Below, in pieces: positions 41,683 through 49,776 of a stretch of 64,000 nucleotides of DNA; within the stretch, counting starts at the first letter, position 1, and each line of letters begins with the position of its first letter. Where the stretch lies: NCBI RefSeq assembly GCF_003002955.1, contig NZ_PVTJ01000002.1, positions 62,001-126,000 of the forward strand. Reading direction: 5' to 3'. Under the pieces are notes generated by a model that saw only the letters and a program-made list of their open reading frames with translations, was not told the origin of the DNA and did no database searches. Origin of the DNA: Glycomyces artemisiae. GTDB lineage: Bacteria > Actinomycetota > Actinomycetes > Mycobacteriales > Micromonosporaceae. The translations under genes and the position numbers were made by a program.

Positions 41683-42777
41683 TCAGGCGCGGGAGCTCTC
41701 CACGGCCTTCGCGAGGCGGCGCACGCCCTCGTCGATGCGGTCGGCCTTCACGGCCGAGTACGCCAGGCGCAGGCAGGACTCGCCGCCTTCGAGCACGAAG
41801 TCGGTGCCCTTGACGACCTGGACGCCCTCCTCGGCGGCCGCGGCCGCGACCTTCGCGCAGTCGACGCCCTCGCCGAGGTCGACCCACAGGAAGTAGCCGC
41901 CGTCGGGGACGACGAACTCGGCGTTCGGCAGGTGCGCGCGCAGCGACGCGGCGAGCTGGTCGACGCGCTCCTCCAGGGCGGCCTTCACCGTCTCGATCGA
42001 CCGGTCGAGCGCGCCGGAGGCCGCGAACTGGTAGATCGTGGACTGCGCGAACATGTTCGGCGCGATGTACGTGTTCGTGGCGGCGGCCGCGATCTGCGCG
42101 ATCAGGTCGGCGGGGCCGACGAGGTAGCCGGTGCGCAGGCCGGGGCAGACGGTCTTGGAGAACGAGGACGCGTACACGACGCGCTGGTCGCGGTCCTGCT
42201 CCAGCATGGTCGGGAACTGCTCGCCGCGGAAGCGGATGTCGAGGTACGGGTCGTCCTCGAAGATCGTGAAGTCGTACTCGTTCGCGAGCTGGAGGAGGCG
42301 GACGCGCTTCTCGCCGGAGAGCGTGACGCCGGCCGGGTTCTGGAAGTTCGGGATGATGTGCGCCAGGGACGGGCGCACGCCGCCCTTGAGCAGCACCTCC
42401 AGCTCCTCGATGTCGAGGCCGTCGGCCTGGACGCGGACCGGGTGGAGGCGGCCGCGGCGCTCGCGCAGGCCGAGCAGGGTGCGGTCGTAGGTGGGCCGTT
42501 CGACGATCACCGGCGAGTCGGGCTTGACGAGCGCGTCGAACAGGAACGCGTCGGCCTGCATCGAGCCGTTGGTGACCAGCACGTTCTCGGGGTTCACGCC
42601 GTGCTTCGCGGCGATCCACTCGCGCAGCGCGGGGTAGCCCACGGACGTGCCGTAGCCGGTGGTCCCGGCCGGGTCGGCGTCGAGGGCGGCCGTGGCCGCG
42701 GCCTTGATGCCCTCGGTGTCGACGATGTCGAGCGACGGGGCGCCCCGGGAGAAAGAGATGACGTCGGTGTTCGGCAT
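41683..42777 (-). CDS. PLP-dependent aminotransferase (class I/II, LysN/MocR-like core)
   Basis: 364 residues, fold type I. The PLP lysine lies in ASSFSKTVCPGLRTGYLVGP (about 230). Other landmarks are TNGSMQADAFLFDALVKP, VERPTYDRTL, HIIPNFQNPAGVTLS, FEDDPYLDIRF and the C-terminal CLRLAYSAV. This subgroup includes 2-aminoadipate and aromatic or branched-chain aminotransferases; the substrate cannot be fixed. The start at 42777 is supported by TACGCT ending 6 nt upstream. Its position between the DUF5324-like gene and crgA interrupts the usual origin-proximal order. Confidence 0.92.
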   Translation of the reverse strand: MPNTDVISFSRGAPSLDIVDTEGIKAAATAALDADPAGTTGYGTSVGYPALREWIAAKHGVNPENVLVTNGSMQADAFLFDALVKPDSPVIVERPTYDRTLLGLRERRGRLHPVRVQADGLDIEELEVLLKGGVRPSLAHIIPNFQNPAGVTLSGEKRVRLLQLANEYDFTIFEDDPYLDIRFRGEQFPTMLEQDRDQRVVYASSFSKTVCPGLRTGYLVGPADLIAQIAAAATNTYIAPNMFAQSTIYQFAASGALDRSIETVKAALEERVDQLAASLRAHLPNAEFVVPDGGYFLWVDLGEGVDCAKVAAAAAEEGVQVVKGTDFVLEGGESCLRLAYSAVKADRIDEGVRRLAKAVESSRA

Positions 42778-43123
42778 GACACCAGCGTAAGCGGCCCATA
42801 GGGCGGGCGTCGAGCGGTATGCGGGCGCGCCGCGGCGCAGCTCACGCGGCGGCACCGGGAGGGAGCGCGGGGCAGCGCCGGTCAGCGCCCGGCACGGGCC
42901 GGGGACGGGCCCGGGGCGGGTCCCGGATCGAGAGGGGGACGGGACCGGTTCGCACCCCGGACGGGACCCTCATCGGGCACGGCGCGGCGGGCCCGACGCG
43001 CGGTCCGCTCCGGCGGGAGCGCCGGGCGCGATACGGTGCAGGAGAAACCGTTCGCAGAAGCACAGATCCCGCGGCCCCGCGGGCGGACCGGTTCCGCGCC
43101 GAGGGCCCGGAAGGAGGAGGACG
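42778..43123. promoter_or_regulatory. Divergent gap between the aminotransferase and YbhB-like genes
   Basis: 346 bp, very GC-rich, with no gene. The TACGCT box of the aminotransferase lies at its left edge. On the right, GATACGGT near 43028 is a possible -10 for the plus-strand operon, and GGAGGAGG precedes the ATG at 43124. The middle is a run of GGGACGGG-like segments without a clear dyad. Confidence 0.5.
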
Positions 43124-43642
43124 ATGACGTCGCTCGACCGCACGAGGGCCCCGTGGCCCTACGATTTCCTTCCCCCCGTCCCGTCGTTCACCGTCGTCTC
43201 CGACGACGTCGCCGACGGCGAGGTGCTCCCGCAGGCGCAGGTCGCCGGGGAGGACGTGTCCCCGCACCTGGCATGGTCCGGGTTCCCCGACGAGACCGCG
43301 GCGTTCGCCGTGACCTGCTACGACCCCGACGCGCCCACCGGGTCCGGCTGGTGGCACTGGATGCTCCTGGGCCTCGACGCCTCCGTGACCGAGCTGCCGA
43401 CCGGCGCCGCGGCCTCGCCGCCGCCGGGGATCGTGCAGCTGCGCAACGACTCCGGGACCGTCGGCTTCGCGGGCGCCGCGCCGCCGCCCGGCGACCCCGA
43501 CCACCGGTACCTGTTCGCCGTGCACGCCTTGCAGGACCAGGTCGACGTCGAGCCGACCTCGTCGATGGCGGTCGGGGCGTTCCACTTGACGTTCAACACG
43601 ATCGCGCGCGCGGTCATCGCGCCGGTGTACCGCAATGGCTGA
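43124..43642 (+). CDS. YbhB/YbcL family Raf-kinase-inhibitor-like protein (PEBP fold)
   Basis: 172 residues. The PEBP ligand pocket is CYDPDAPTGSGWWHWMLLGL (about 66-85), with ISPxLxW-type SPHLAWSGFP (about 46-55) and HRYLFAVHAL (about 126-135). Bacterial members are cytoplasmic and of uncertain function; the name refers to the eukaryotic homologue. GGAGGAGG lies 5-6 nt upstream of the ATG. It overlaps the thiolase gene by 8 nt, so both are coexpressed. Confidence 0.9.
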   Translation: MTSLDRTRAPWPYDFLPPVPSFTVVSDDVADGEVLPQAQVAGEDVSPHLAWSGFPDETAAFAVTCYDPDAPTGSGWWHWMLLGLDASVTELPTGAAASPPPGIVQLRNDSGTVGFAGAAPPPGDPDHRYLFAVHALQDQVDVEPTSSMAVGAFHLTFNTIARAVIAPVYRNG

Positions 43643-44792
43643 GGCCGTAGTCCTCGCCGCCGCCCGCACCCCGCTGGGACGGCGCGGCGGCGTGCTCTCC
43701 GGCGTCCACGCCGTGGACCTGGCCGCGCACGCGATGAACGCGGCCCTGGAGCGGTCGGGCCTCGGCCCGGACGCCGTCGACGACGTGGTCCTCGGGTGCG
43801 TCTCGCAGGTCGGGGAGCAGTCGTGGAACATCGCCCGGAACGCGGTCCTCGCCGCGGGCTGGCCCGACGCGATCCCCGGGACCACGGTGGACCGGCAGTG
43901 CGGGTCGAGCCAGCAGGCGGTCGCGTTCGCGGCCGCGGCGGTGCTCGCCGGGCACGCCGACGTCGTCGTCGCGGGCGGCGTCGAGTCGATGTCGCGGGTG
44001 CCGATGGGGTCGAGCCTCGGCGCGGGCGCGGGGGAGCCGTACGGGCCCGCCGTGCGCGAACGCTATGCGGCGCAGGTCGACGCGACCGAGGCGATGCCGT
44101 TCAACCAGGGCGTGGCCGCGCAGCGGGTCGCCGCGAAGTACGGGATCGGCCGGGAGGCGATGGACGCGTTCGCGCTCGCCAGCCACGAGAAGGCCGCCGC
44201 GGCGACCGACAAGGGCCGCTTCAAGGCCGAGATCGCGCCGATCGCGGGCGTCGAGGCCGACGAGGGCATCCGGCGGGACACGAGCCTGGAGCGGCTCGCG
44301 GGGCTGCGCCCCGCGTTCACCGCGGACGGGACCGTGACGGCGGGGTCGTCGTCGCAGATCTCGGACGGGGCGGCGGCGCTGGTCGTCACCACCGACGAGC
44401 ACGCCCGGCGGCTCGGGGTGCGGCCGCTCGCGCGGATCGCGGCGGCGTGCGCGGTGGGCTCAGACCCGGTGCTCATGCTGGACGGGCCGATCCCGGCGAC
44501 CGCGAAGATCCTGCGGCGCACCGGACTCGACCTCGACGAGATCGACGTGTTCGAGGTGAACGAGGCGTTCTCGGCGATCCCGCTCGCGTGGCTGGCGGAG
44601 ACCGGCGCGGACGAGGAGCGGATGAACCCGAACGGCGGCGCGATCGCCCTCGGCCACCCGCTCGGCGCCTCGGGCGCGCGGCTCGCCGCGACCATGCTCC
44701 ATCACATGCAGGCCGACGGGTTGCACCGCGGCCTCCAGGTCATGTGCGAGGGCGGCGGCATGGCGAACGCGACGGTCTTCGAACTGCTGTAA
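43635..44792 (+). CDS. Thiolase (acetyl-CoA acetyltransferase family)
   Basis: 385 residues. The nucleophilic Cys lies in TVDRQCGSSQQAV (about 90), with the second active-site set in FEVNEAFSAIPLAW, NPNGGAIALGHPLGASGAR (His) and the C-terminal Cys in QVMCEGGGMANATVFELL. AGGVESMSRVPMGS is also typical. Such enzymes cleave or form 3-ketoacyl-CoA in beta-oxidation or steroid side-chain degradation. With a PEBP partner only, the pathway is not clear. The ATG lies inside the end of the preceding gene. Confidence 0.93.
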   Translation: MAEAVVLAAARTPLGRRGGVLSGVHAVDLAAHAMNAALERSGLGPDAVDDVVLGCVSQVGEQSWNIARNAVLAAGWPDAIPGTTVDRQCGSSQQAVAFAAAAVLAGHADVVVAGGVESMSRVPMGSSLGAGAGEPYGPAVRERYAAQVDATEAMPFNQGVAAQRVAAKYGIGREAMDAFALASHEKAAAATDKGRFKAEIAPIAGVEADEGIRRDTSLERLAGLRPAFTADGTVTAGSSSQISDGAAALVVTTDEHARRLGVRPLARIAAACAVGSDPVLMLDGPIPATAKILRRTGLDLDEIDVFEVNEAFSAIPLAWLAETGADEERMNPNGGAIALGHPLGASGARLAATMLHHMQADGLHRGLQVMCEGGGMANATVFELL

Positions 44793-44847
44793 CGAAACCG
44801 GAGCAACCCGGCAGATCACGAAATAACGCGATAAATCCGCCCTTAAG

Positions 44848-44879
44848 GGACCCCTGGCACAAGAGTACGCCGGGGGTCC
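44848..44879. terminator. Hairpin between thiolase and crgA
   Basis: An 11-bp stem, GGACCCCTGGC with GCCGGGGGTCC, one G-U wobble and a 10-nt loop, lies between two converging genes. AT-rich DNA precedes it (44793-44846). Confidence 0.6.
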
Positions 44880-44958
44880 GACATGTTCGGGGCCGAGTCC
44901 ACGCGAGGAGGACTCGGGTTCGGGGCGGGGTGCCGGGGCCTGCCTGAGACGGGCCCGG

Positions 44959-45219
44959 TCAGCGCCACTTCGAGAGGACGAGCAGGGCCGCGACCATGCA
45001 GGAGAAGCCGACCGCGAGGTTCCAGTAGCCCCAGGCCTCGACGGGGAAGGCCATGCCGGAGAGGTAGAACAGGGTCAGCCAGCCGATGCCGATCACGATG
45101 AGGGCGACGGCGGTGATCGGGACCCAGGTGGGGCTCGGCTCGTAGCTCTCGCCCGAGCTGGTGCTCGTGCCAGCAGAGCTTGAGTAGACCTTCTTCTTGC
45201 GCACGCGTGACTTCGGCAT
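44959..45219 (-). CDS. crgA: Cell division protein CrgA
   Basis: 86 residues. The N-terminus MPKSRVRKKKVY is the CrgA signature; a Ser-rich stretch and two membrane helices follow (about 34-54 and 64-82), with PTWVPITAVALIVIGIGWL and WNLAVGFSCMVAALLVLSKWR. CrgA is an actinobacterial divisome protein that contacts FtsZ-ring and cell-wall synthesis proteins. The ATG at 45219 has GGAGAG upstream. Its presence supports an origin-proximal position. Confidence 0.96.
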   Translation of the reverse strand: MPKSRVRKKKVYSSSAGTSTSSGESYEPSPTWVPITAVALIVIGIGWLTLFYLSGMAFPVEAWGYWNLAVGFSCMVAALLVLSKWR

Positions 45220-45532
45220 CGACGACTCTCCAACTGAGGGACATGTCCGGCGTCCAGGGTACCGCCCGCCGGTGACGCGGCGTCCGCGCGGCATCGCGTA
45301 GCTCACACCCCGGCGGCGACCTGCCCGGTTCCGGGCGGCGAACGCGTGTAAGGAGTATGGCGGGACCGCCGGGCGGCCCGCCCGGCGCGCCCGGGCCGCG
45401 AGGTCCCGGCCGCGCCGGTGGGCTGCCCGTTCGGGCGATACTCGGCCTCGCGGGACAACCCTAGGATTGCCTCGCGCGTTATGGTTACGACAGCGCCCGC
45501 AGCACACGGGCACGACTGAGGGGAATTTCCAG
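45220..45532. promoter_or_regulatory. Divergent gap between crgA and the sortase gene
   Basis: 313 bp. It holds the upstream regions of both genes. GTTATGGTTACGAC near 45478-45491 is a possible -10 region for the sortase operon. A 35-codon Gly/Pro-rich frame at 45357-45464 has AAGGAG only 1 nt before its ATG; I do not call it a gene. Confidence 0.5.
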
Positions 45533-46690
45533 GTGAGCGATCAGGACTGGTCCCCCTTCGCGAGCGAGCCTCCCCCTCGTCCGCAGGGTCCCCAGGGGGC
45601 CGCTCCCGGACCGGCGCCCCAGCAGCCGGCGAGCCCGCCGCGCGCGCCGCAAAGGCAAGGGCCGCAGCAGACACCGCCGAACGGGCCGCGGCAGCCGAGC
45701 CCTCCGCGGGCGTCTTCGCCTGCGCCCCAAGCGGGTCCGCCGACGACGCCCGGCCGCGCCAGCGTCCCCGGCGCGCAGCCGCCCGGGGAGCGCCCGCCCG
45801 GGGCGAGGCCGAGCCCCGGCCCGCGCACGCCGCCCGCCGAGCCCGACCACGACACCACGACCGCGCTGCGCCCGCCGAAGCTCGCGAAGGCCCCGCTCGT
45901 CCCCGAGCCCGACGGCACCGCGATCCTCCCGGTCATCCCCGCCGAGGACGTCCCCGCCCCGCCCGGCGCCGAGTCCGCCGCCCGCAAGAAGCGGACCGTC
46001 AAGCGCCACAGGGGCGAAGGCGGCGCCCGCTCCACCGTGCGCGGCCTCGGCGAGGTCCTCATCAGCCTCGGCGCGATCGTCCTCCTGTACGCCGCCTACG
46101 AGGTCTTCGGCGTCTCCGGGGAGATCAACAACGAGCAGGACACCCTCTCCACCGACCTCGACACCATGTGGCAGGCCGAGGAGGAGGGCGACGAGGGCTC
46201 CCCGGTCCCCGAGCTCGGCGACGCGTTCGCGCGCATGTGGGCGCCCGACATCCGCCCCGAGTCGTGGACCCTCGTGGAGGGCACCGAGCCCGCCGACATC
46301 GAGTACGCGCCCGGCCGCTACCTCGACGGCGCCATGCCCGGGGAGCAGGGGAACTTCACGCTCGCCGGGCACAACGTGCCCGCGATCTTCCAGAAGATCC
46401 GCGACCTCGAACCGGGCGACAAGGTCGTCATCGAGACCAAGGACTACTTCTACGTCTACGAGGTCCAGGAGCACGTCGTCGTCGACGAGACGCAGGTCGA
46501 CATCACCGCGCCCGTCCCCGGCGACCCCGGCGCCGAGCCCGGCGACGAGGACTACTGGCTGACCCTGTTCACCTGCCACCCCCTGTGGGACAACTACGAG
46601 CGGTACGTCGTGTACAGCCAGCTCGTCGACACCATCGATCGCGACGCCGAGGGCGACCTGCCCGACGCGGCCGTGGACGCGGAGGCCTGA
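45533..46690 (+). CDS. Class E sortase
   Basis: 385 residues. A Pro/Gln-rich cytoplasmic region (1-150) leads to a basic stretch, a membrane helix (about 170-190, GEVLISLGAIVLLYAAYEVF) and the extracellular sortase domain. The catalytic His is in FTLAGHNVPAIF, the Cys in LTLFTCHPLWDNYERYVVY, with the Arg at the end of that motif. Class E sortases attach LAXTG-type proteins to peptidoglycan in high-GC Gram-positives. GTG start with GAGGGGAA upstream. It is followed by a small anchored protein (1-nt gap) and pabA. Confidence 0.94.
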   Translation: MSDQDWSPFASEPPPRPQGPQGAAPGPAPQQPASPPRAPQRQGPQQTPPNGPRQPSPPRASSPAPQAGPPTTPGRASVPGAQPPGERPPGARPSPGPRTPPAEPDHDTTTALRPPKLAKAPLVPEPDGTAILPVIPAEDVPAPPGAESAARKKRTVKRHRGEGGARSTVRGLGEVLISLGAIVLLYAAYEVFGVSGEINNEQDTLSTDLDTMWQAEEEGDEGSPVPELGDAFARMWAPDIRPESWTLVEGTEPADIEYAPGRYLDGAMPGEQGNFTLAGHNVPAIFQKIRDLEPGDKVVIETKDYFYVYEVQEHVVVDETQVDITAPVPGDPGAEPGDEDYWLTLFTCHPLWDNYERYVVYSQLVDTIDRDAEGDLPDAAVDAEA

Positions 46691-46691
46691 C

Positions 46692-46994
46692 GTGTACTCG
46701 TGGATCTGGCGCAAGCTCCCGTTCGGTCTGCCCGGCAAGATCATCGGCTCGGTCGCCCTCGGCGCCGGGACGCTCGCGCTGCTGTGGTTCGTGCTGTTCC
46801 CCGCGATCCGGCCCCACATGCCGTGGAGCAACGTCGACCCGGCGGGCGGCGTGAACGTCGACCAGCCCGAAGGGGGCGGCGACGCGTCGCCGACGTGCAC
46901 GCCCGGCCTCGACTGCCAGGACACCCAGTTCGACCCCGAGGACTGGCACACCGCCGAGTCCCCCACCGGGGAGACGAGCGAGGGCGACGGGTGA
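46692..46994 (+). CDS. Small membrane-anchored protein in the sortase-pabA operon
   Basis: Unknown function, 100 residues. A basic N-terminus (SWIWRKLPFGLPGK) precedes one membrane helix (about 17-38, IIGSVALGAGTLALLWFVLFPAI). The rest is acidic, Pro/Gly-rich and ends in a disordered tail with two Cys (CTPGLDC). The GTG start is 1 nt after the sortase stop. No LPxTG-like motif is present, so it is not an obvious sortase substrate. Confidence 0.75.
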   Translation: MYSWIWRKLPFGLPGKIIGSVALGAGTLALLWFVLFPAIRPHMPWSNVDPAGGVNVDQPEGGGDASPTCTPGLDCQDTQFDPEDWHTAESPTGETSEGDG

Positions 46995-47010
46995 CCGCCC
47001 GGAGCGGGCC

Positions 47011-47613
47011 GTGACCGGGAGCGTGCTGGTGGTGGACTTCCGCGACTCGTTCGTCCACACCATCGTCTCCTACCTGCGGGCCCTCGGGGCCCGCGTCGAC
47101 GTGCGCCGCTCCGACCGGACCGATGTGGATGAAGCGGTGCGGCTGCGCCCCGCCGGGGTGCTGCTCTCCCCCGGGCCCGGCCGCCCCGACGAGGCCCGCC
47201 TCGGCCACGACCTGCTCGACCGGTTCGCCGGGGACGTGCCGATCCTCGGGGTGTGCCTGGGGCACCAGGTGATCGCCGAGCACTGGGGCGCGGTCGTCTC
47301 GCGCGCCGCCGAGCTGCGCCATGGCGAGACCTCCCCGATCCTCCACGACGGCACGGGCGTGTTCGCCGGGCTCGCGAACCCGTTCACCGCCACCAGGTAC
47401 CACTCGCTCGCCGTCGAGCCCGGCAGCGTCCGCGACCCGCTGCGCGTGACCGCGACCAGCGAGGACGGCACGGTCATGGGGCTGCGGCACCGCGGCGTCG
47501 ACGTCGAGGGCGTCCAGTTCCACCCCGAGTCGATCCTCACCGACGACGGCAGCGCCCTCCTCGCGAACTGGCTGCGCCGCACCGGGACCGGGCCTGGCGC
47601 CGGGGGCGCGTGA
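47011..47613 (+). CDS. pabA: Aminodeoxychorismate/anthranilate synthase component II (glutamine amidotransferase)
   Basis: 200 residues, class I GATase. The nucleophile lies in ILGVCLGHQVIAEHWG (about 77-92), and the His-Glu pair in VEGVQFHPESILTDDG (about 166-181). LSPGPGRPDEA is the usual oxyanion loop. It supplies ammonia for p-aminobenzoate (folate) or anthranilate. Conserved position near oriC in actinobacteria, normally followed by serine/threonine kinase genes, which are absent here. GTG start 16 nt after the previous gene. Confidence 0.93.
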   Translation: MTGSVLVVDFRDSFVHTIVSYLRALGARVDVRRSDRTDVDEAVRLRPAGVLLSPGPGRPDEARLGHDLLDRFAGDVPILGVCLGHQVIAEHWGAVVSRAAELRHGETSPILHDGTGVFAGLANPFTATRYHSLAVEPGSVRDPLRVTATSEDGTVMGLRHRGVDVEGVQFHPESILTDDGSALLANWLRRTGTGPGAGGA

Positions 47614-47728
47614 GACGCCCGGGCGCCGGGAACCGTGCGGTTCGGGACGGCGGCATGACGCGCGGCACTGACAGTGCAGTCGAGTGTGGATGCCGCGGCC
47701 CCGCACCGCGGTCGCCTAGGCTGTGCGG

Positions 47729-48193
47729 ATGCGGCGACAACGCCGCCTGCTCCCGGGGGGACCGCGCATGACCGACAAGGACTGGGCTCCGCGCCGCAGG
47801 GGCGGCGGCTCCCGGTTCGCGGGGGTCCTGCTCCTGCTCGTGGGCGCCTGGCAGGTGTTCATCGGCTACGCCGTGGCCTCCGGCGACGCGTACGTGTTCA
47901 CCGGCGGCGGCTACTGGTACCGGGCCGACAACGCCGGCTGGGGCTGGGTCAACCTCGCGATCGGCCTGGCCGCCATCGCGATCGGCTTCGTGCAGCTCGG
48001 CCGGGTGCAGTCGCGGCGGCTGGAGCGGCTGCGCGGCACCGGGTACGCCGGGCTGCTCGTCGCGGTCGTCTCGGCCATGAACCAGTTCTTCCTCGCCCCG
48101 CAGTACCCGCTGTGGGCGACCCTCGTCATCGCCGTCGACGTGTTCGTCATCTGGGCGCTCACCACCGGTCCCGAGCACGGAGAACGGGACTAG
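47729..48193 (+). CDS. DUF7144-like four-helix membrane protein
   Basis: 154 residues from 47729, where TAGGCT (47717-47722) ends 6 nt upstream. A second start at 47768 (MTDKDWAP) has a G-rich site and is equally possible. Four hydrophobic segments (about 32-54, 72-91, 105-125, 128-147) follow a basic N-terminus. RFAGVLLLLVGAWQVFIGYA and the WVNLAIGLAAIAIGF helix resemble the actinobacterial DUF7144 pattern. Function unknown. Confidence 0.72.
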   Translation: MRRQRRLLPGGPRMTDKDWAPRRRGGGSRFAGVLLLLVGAWQVFIGYAVASGDAYVFTGGGYWYRADNAGWGWVNLAIGLAAIAIGFVQLGRVQSRRLERLRGTGYAGLLVAVVSAMNQFFLAPQYPLWATLVIAVDVFVIWALTTGPEHGERD

Positions 48194-48241
48194 ATCTCCC
48201 GAACCGCCACGTGAGTCCCGCGGGCCTGGCACGGTGGAGGG

Positions 48242-49117
48242 ATGGGTGGACGGTCGATCGTCAAAGCCGCCAAGCGATACGGCGCCGCGAGCCGCGGCGA
48301 CGCCGCGGCCGCCCTCACCTACTACTCGGTGCTGTCGCTGTTCCCCGCGATCCTCGTCGGCACCTCCCTCATCGGGCTCCTCGACGCCGACGCGACCGCG
48401 TCGCTCCTCGACGGCGCCGGGACGCTCGTCCCCGGCGACTCCATGTCGATCATCGAGGACGCGGTGGCGCGCCTCCAAATGGACCCGCGCACCGCCGGGC
48501 TCCTCGCGCTCCTCGGCCTCGCCACGGCCCTGTGGGCCGCCTCCAACTACGTGGCCGCGTTCTCCCGCGCCCTCAACGCCGTCGACGACGTGGACGAGTC
48601 CCGCAAATGGTGGACCGTGCTCGTCGTGCGGGTCGTGCTCACCCTCGTCGTCGGCGCCCTGACCGCCGTGTGCGCGGTCGTCGCCGCCACCGGCGGCTCC
48701 GTGGCCCGCGCCGTCGGGCGCGCGCTGCACGCCGGGGACGCGGCGGTCGCCGTGTGGGGCTGGGTGAAATGGCCCGCGATCACGGTGCTCGTCATCGTGA
48801 TCGTCGCGCTCCTGTACTGGCTCGCGCCCGCGAAGCGGTCCCGGCTGCGCCGCCGCGCGCCCGGCGCGGCCCTCGCCGTCGTCCTGTGGCTCGCCGCCTC
48901 CGCCGGGTTCGGGCTCTACGCCGCGAGCTTCGGCAGCTACGACAAGACGTACGGCGCGCTCGGCGGCGTCATCGTGTTCCTCGTGTGGCTGTGGATCACC
49001 AACGCCGCCCTGCTGTTCGGGTACGAGTACAACGCGACCGCCGAACCCGAGGCCGACACGGCCGGGACGGCCGCGGGCGAGGCCTCCGAGCCGAGCGCCG
49101 CCGAAGACGCGACCTAG
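48242..49117 (+). CDS. YihY/BrkB family membrane protein
   Basis: 291 residues, about six membrane helices. The family motif is at the start: RGDAAAALTYYSVLSLFPAILVGTSLIGLL. Other landmarks are LWAASNYVAAFSRALNAVDDVDESRKWW and GSYDKTYGALGGVIVFLVWLWITNAALLFGYEYNA. Members are inner-membrane proteins once thought to be RNase BN; the role is unsettled, possibly lipid-related transport. The last 28 residues are acidic. Its TAG shares the palindrome CTAG with the stop of the convergent response regulator. Confidence 0.92.
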   Translation: MGGRSIVKAAKRYGAASRGDAAAALTYYSVLSLFPAILVGTSLIGLLDADATASLLDGAGTLVPGDSMSIIEDAVARLQMDPRTAGLLALLGLATALWAASNYVAAFSRALNAVDDVDESRKWWTVLVVRVVLTLVVGALTAVCAVVAATGGSVARAVGRALHAGDAAVAVWGWVKWPAITVLVIVIVALLYWLAPAKRSRLRRRAPGAALAVVLWLAASAGFGLYAASFGSYDKTYGALGGVIVFLVWLWITNAALLFGYEYNATAEPEADTAGTAAGEASEPSAAEDAT

Positions 49118-49776
49118 CCGGTCCCCTTGGCCTGCACCAGGCCCGACTCGTACGCGAACACCACCAGGCCCGCCCGGTCGCGGACCGCGAGCTTCATCAT
49201 CGCCCGGTGCACGTGCGTCTTCGCCGTCGCCGGGCTGATGAACAGCCGCTCGGCGATCTCCGCGTTCGTCAGCCCGCGGGCCACCAGCGCGACGATCTCC
49301 GTCTCGCGGGTCGTGAGCCCCTCGACCTGCCCGGCGAGGCGCGAGGGCGGGTGCGCGACGTACTCGGCGACGAGCTTCGCGGCGATCTGCGGCGACAGGA
49401 GCGTCTCCCCGCCCGCCGCGGCCCGGATGCAGCGCAGCAGCTCCTCCGGCTCGGTGTCCTTCACGAGGTACCCGGCGGCGCCGGCGCGGAGCGCGTCGAA
49501 CACGTACGCGTCGAAGGAGTAGTTGGTGAGCATGACGACGCGCACGTCGCCGAGCCGGTCGTCGGCGGCGATGGCGCGCACCGCGCCGATGCCGTCGCCG
49601 CCGGGCATCTCGACGTCGAGGAGGGCGACGTCGGGCAGCGCCTCGGCCGCGAGGCGCACCGCGGTCGGCCCGTCGGCGGCCTCGGCGACGACGGTCATGT
49701 CGTCCTCGGCGTCGATGAGCGCCCGGAACCCGCCGCGCATGAGCGGCTGGTCGTCGGCGAGCAGGACCCGGATCAC
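49114..49776 (-). CDS. NarL/LuxR-family response regulator
   Basis: 220 residues. The receiver domain (1-120) has the acidic pocket DDQ (9-10), the phosphoacceptor Asp in VALLDVEMPGGDG (about 54), Thr in MLTNYSFDAYVF and Lys in LVKDTEP. A C-terminal LuxR helix-turn-helix (about 150-210) reads LTTRETEIVALVARGLTNAEIAERLFISPATAKTHV. It is controlled by the histidine kinase upstream (GTGA overlap). Targets are unknown; the convergent YihY gene and the divergent AhpD-like operon are neighbours. Confidence 0.96.
   Translation of the reverse strand: MIRVLLADDQPLMRGGFRALIDAEDDMTVVAEAADGPTAVRLAAEALPDVALLDVEMPGGDGIGAVRAIAADDRLGDVRVVMLTNYSFDAYVFDALRAGAAGYLVKDTEPEELLRCIRAAAGGETLLSPQIAAKLVAEYVAHPPSRLAGQVEGLTTRETEIVALVARGLTNAEIAERLFISPATAKTHVHRAMMKLAVRDRAGLVVFAYESGLVQAKGTG

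Noticed and set aside
45357-45464. 35-codon frame with collagen-like Gly-Pro-Pro text in front of the sortase gene
   Set aside because: AAGGAG is only 1 nt from the ATG, which is too close, and the composition is what GC-rich noncoding DNA gives. Could be revisited with ribosome profiling.
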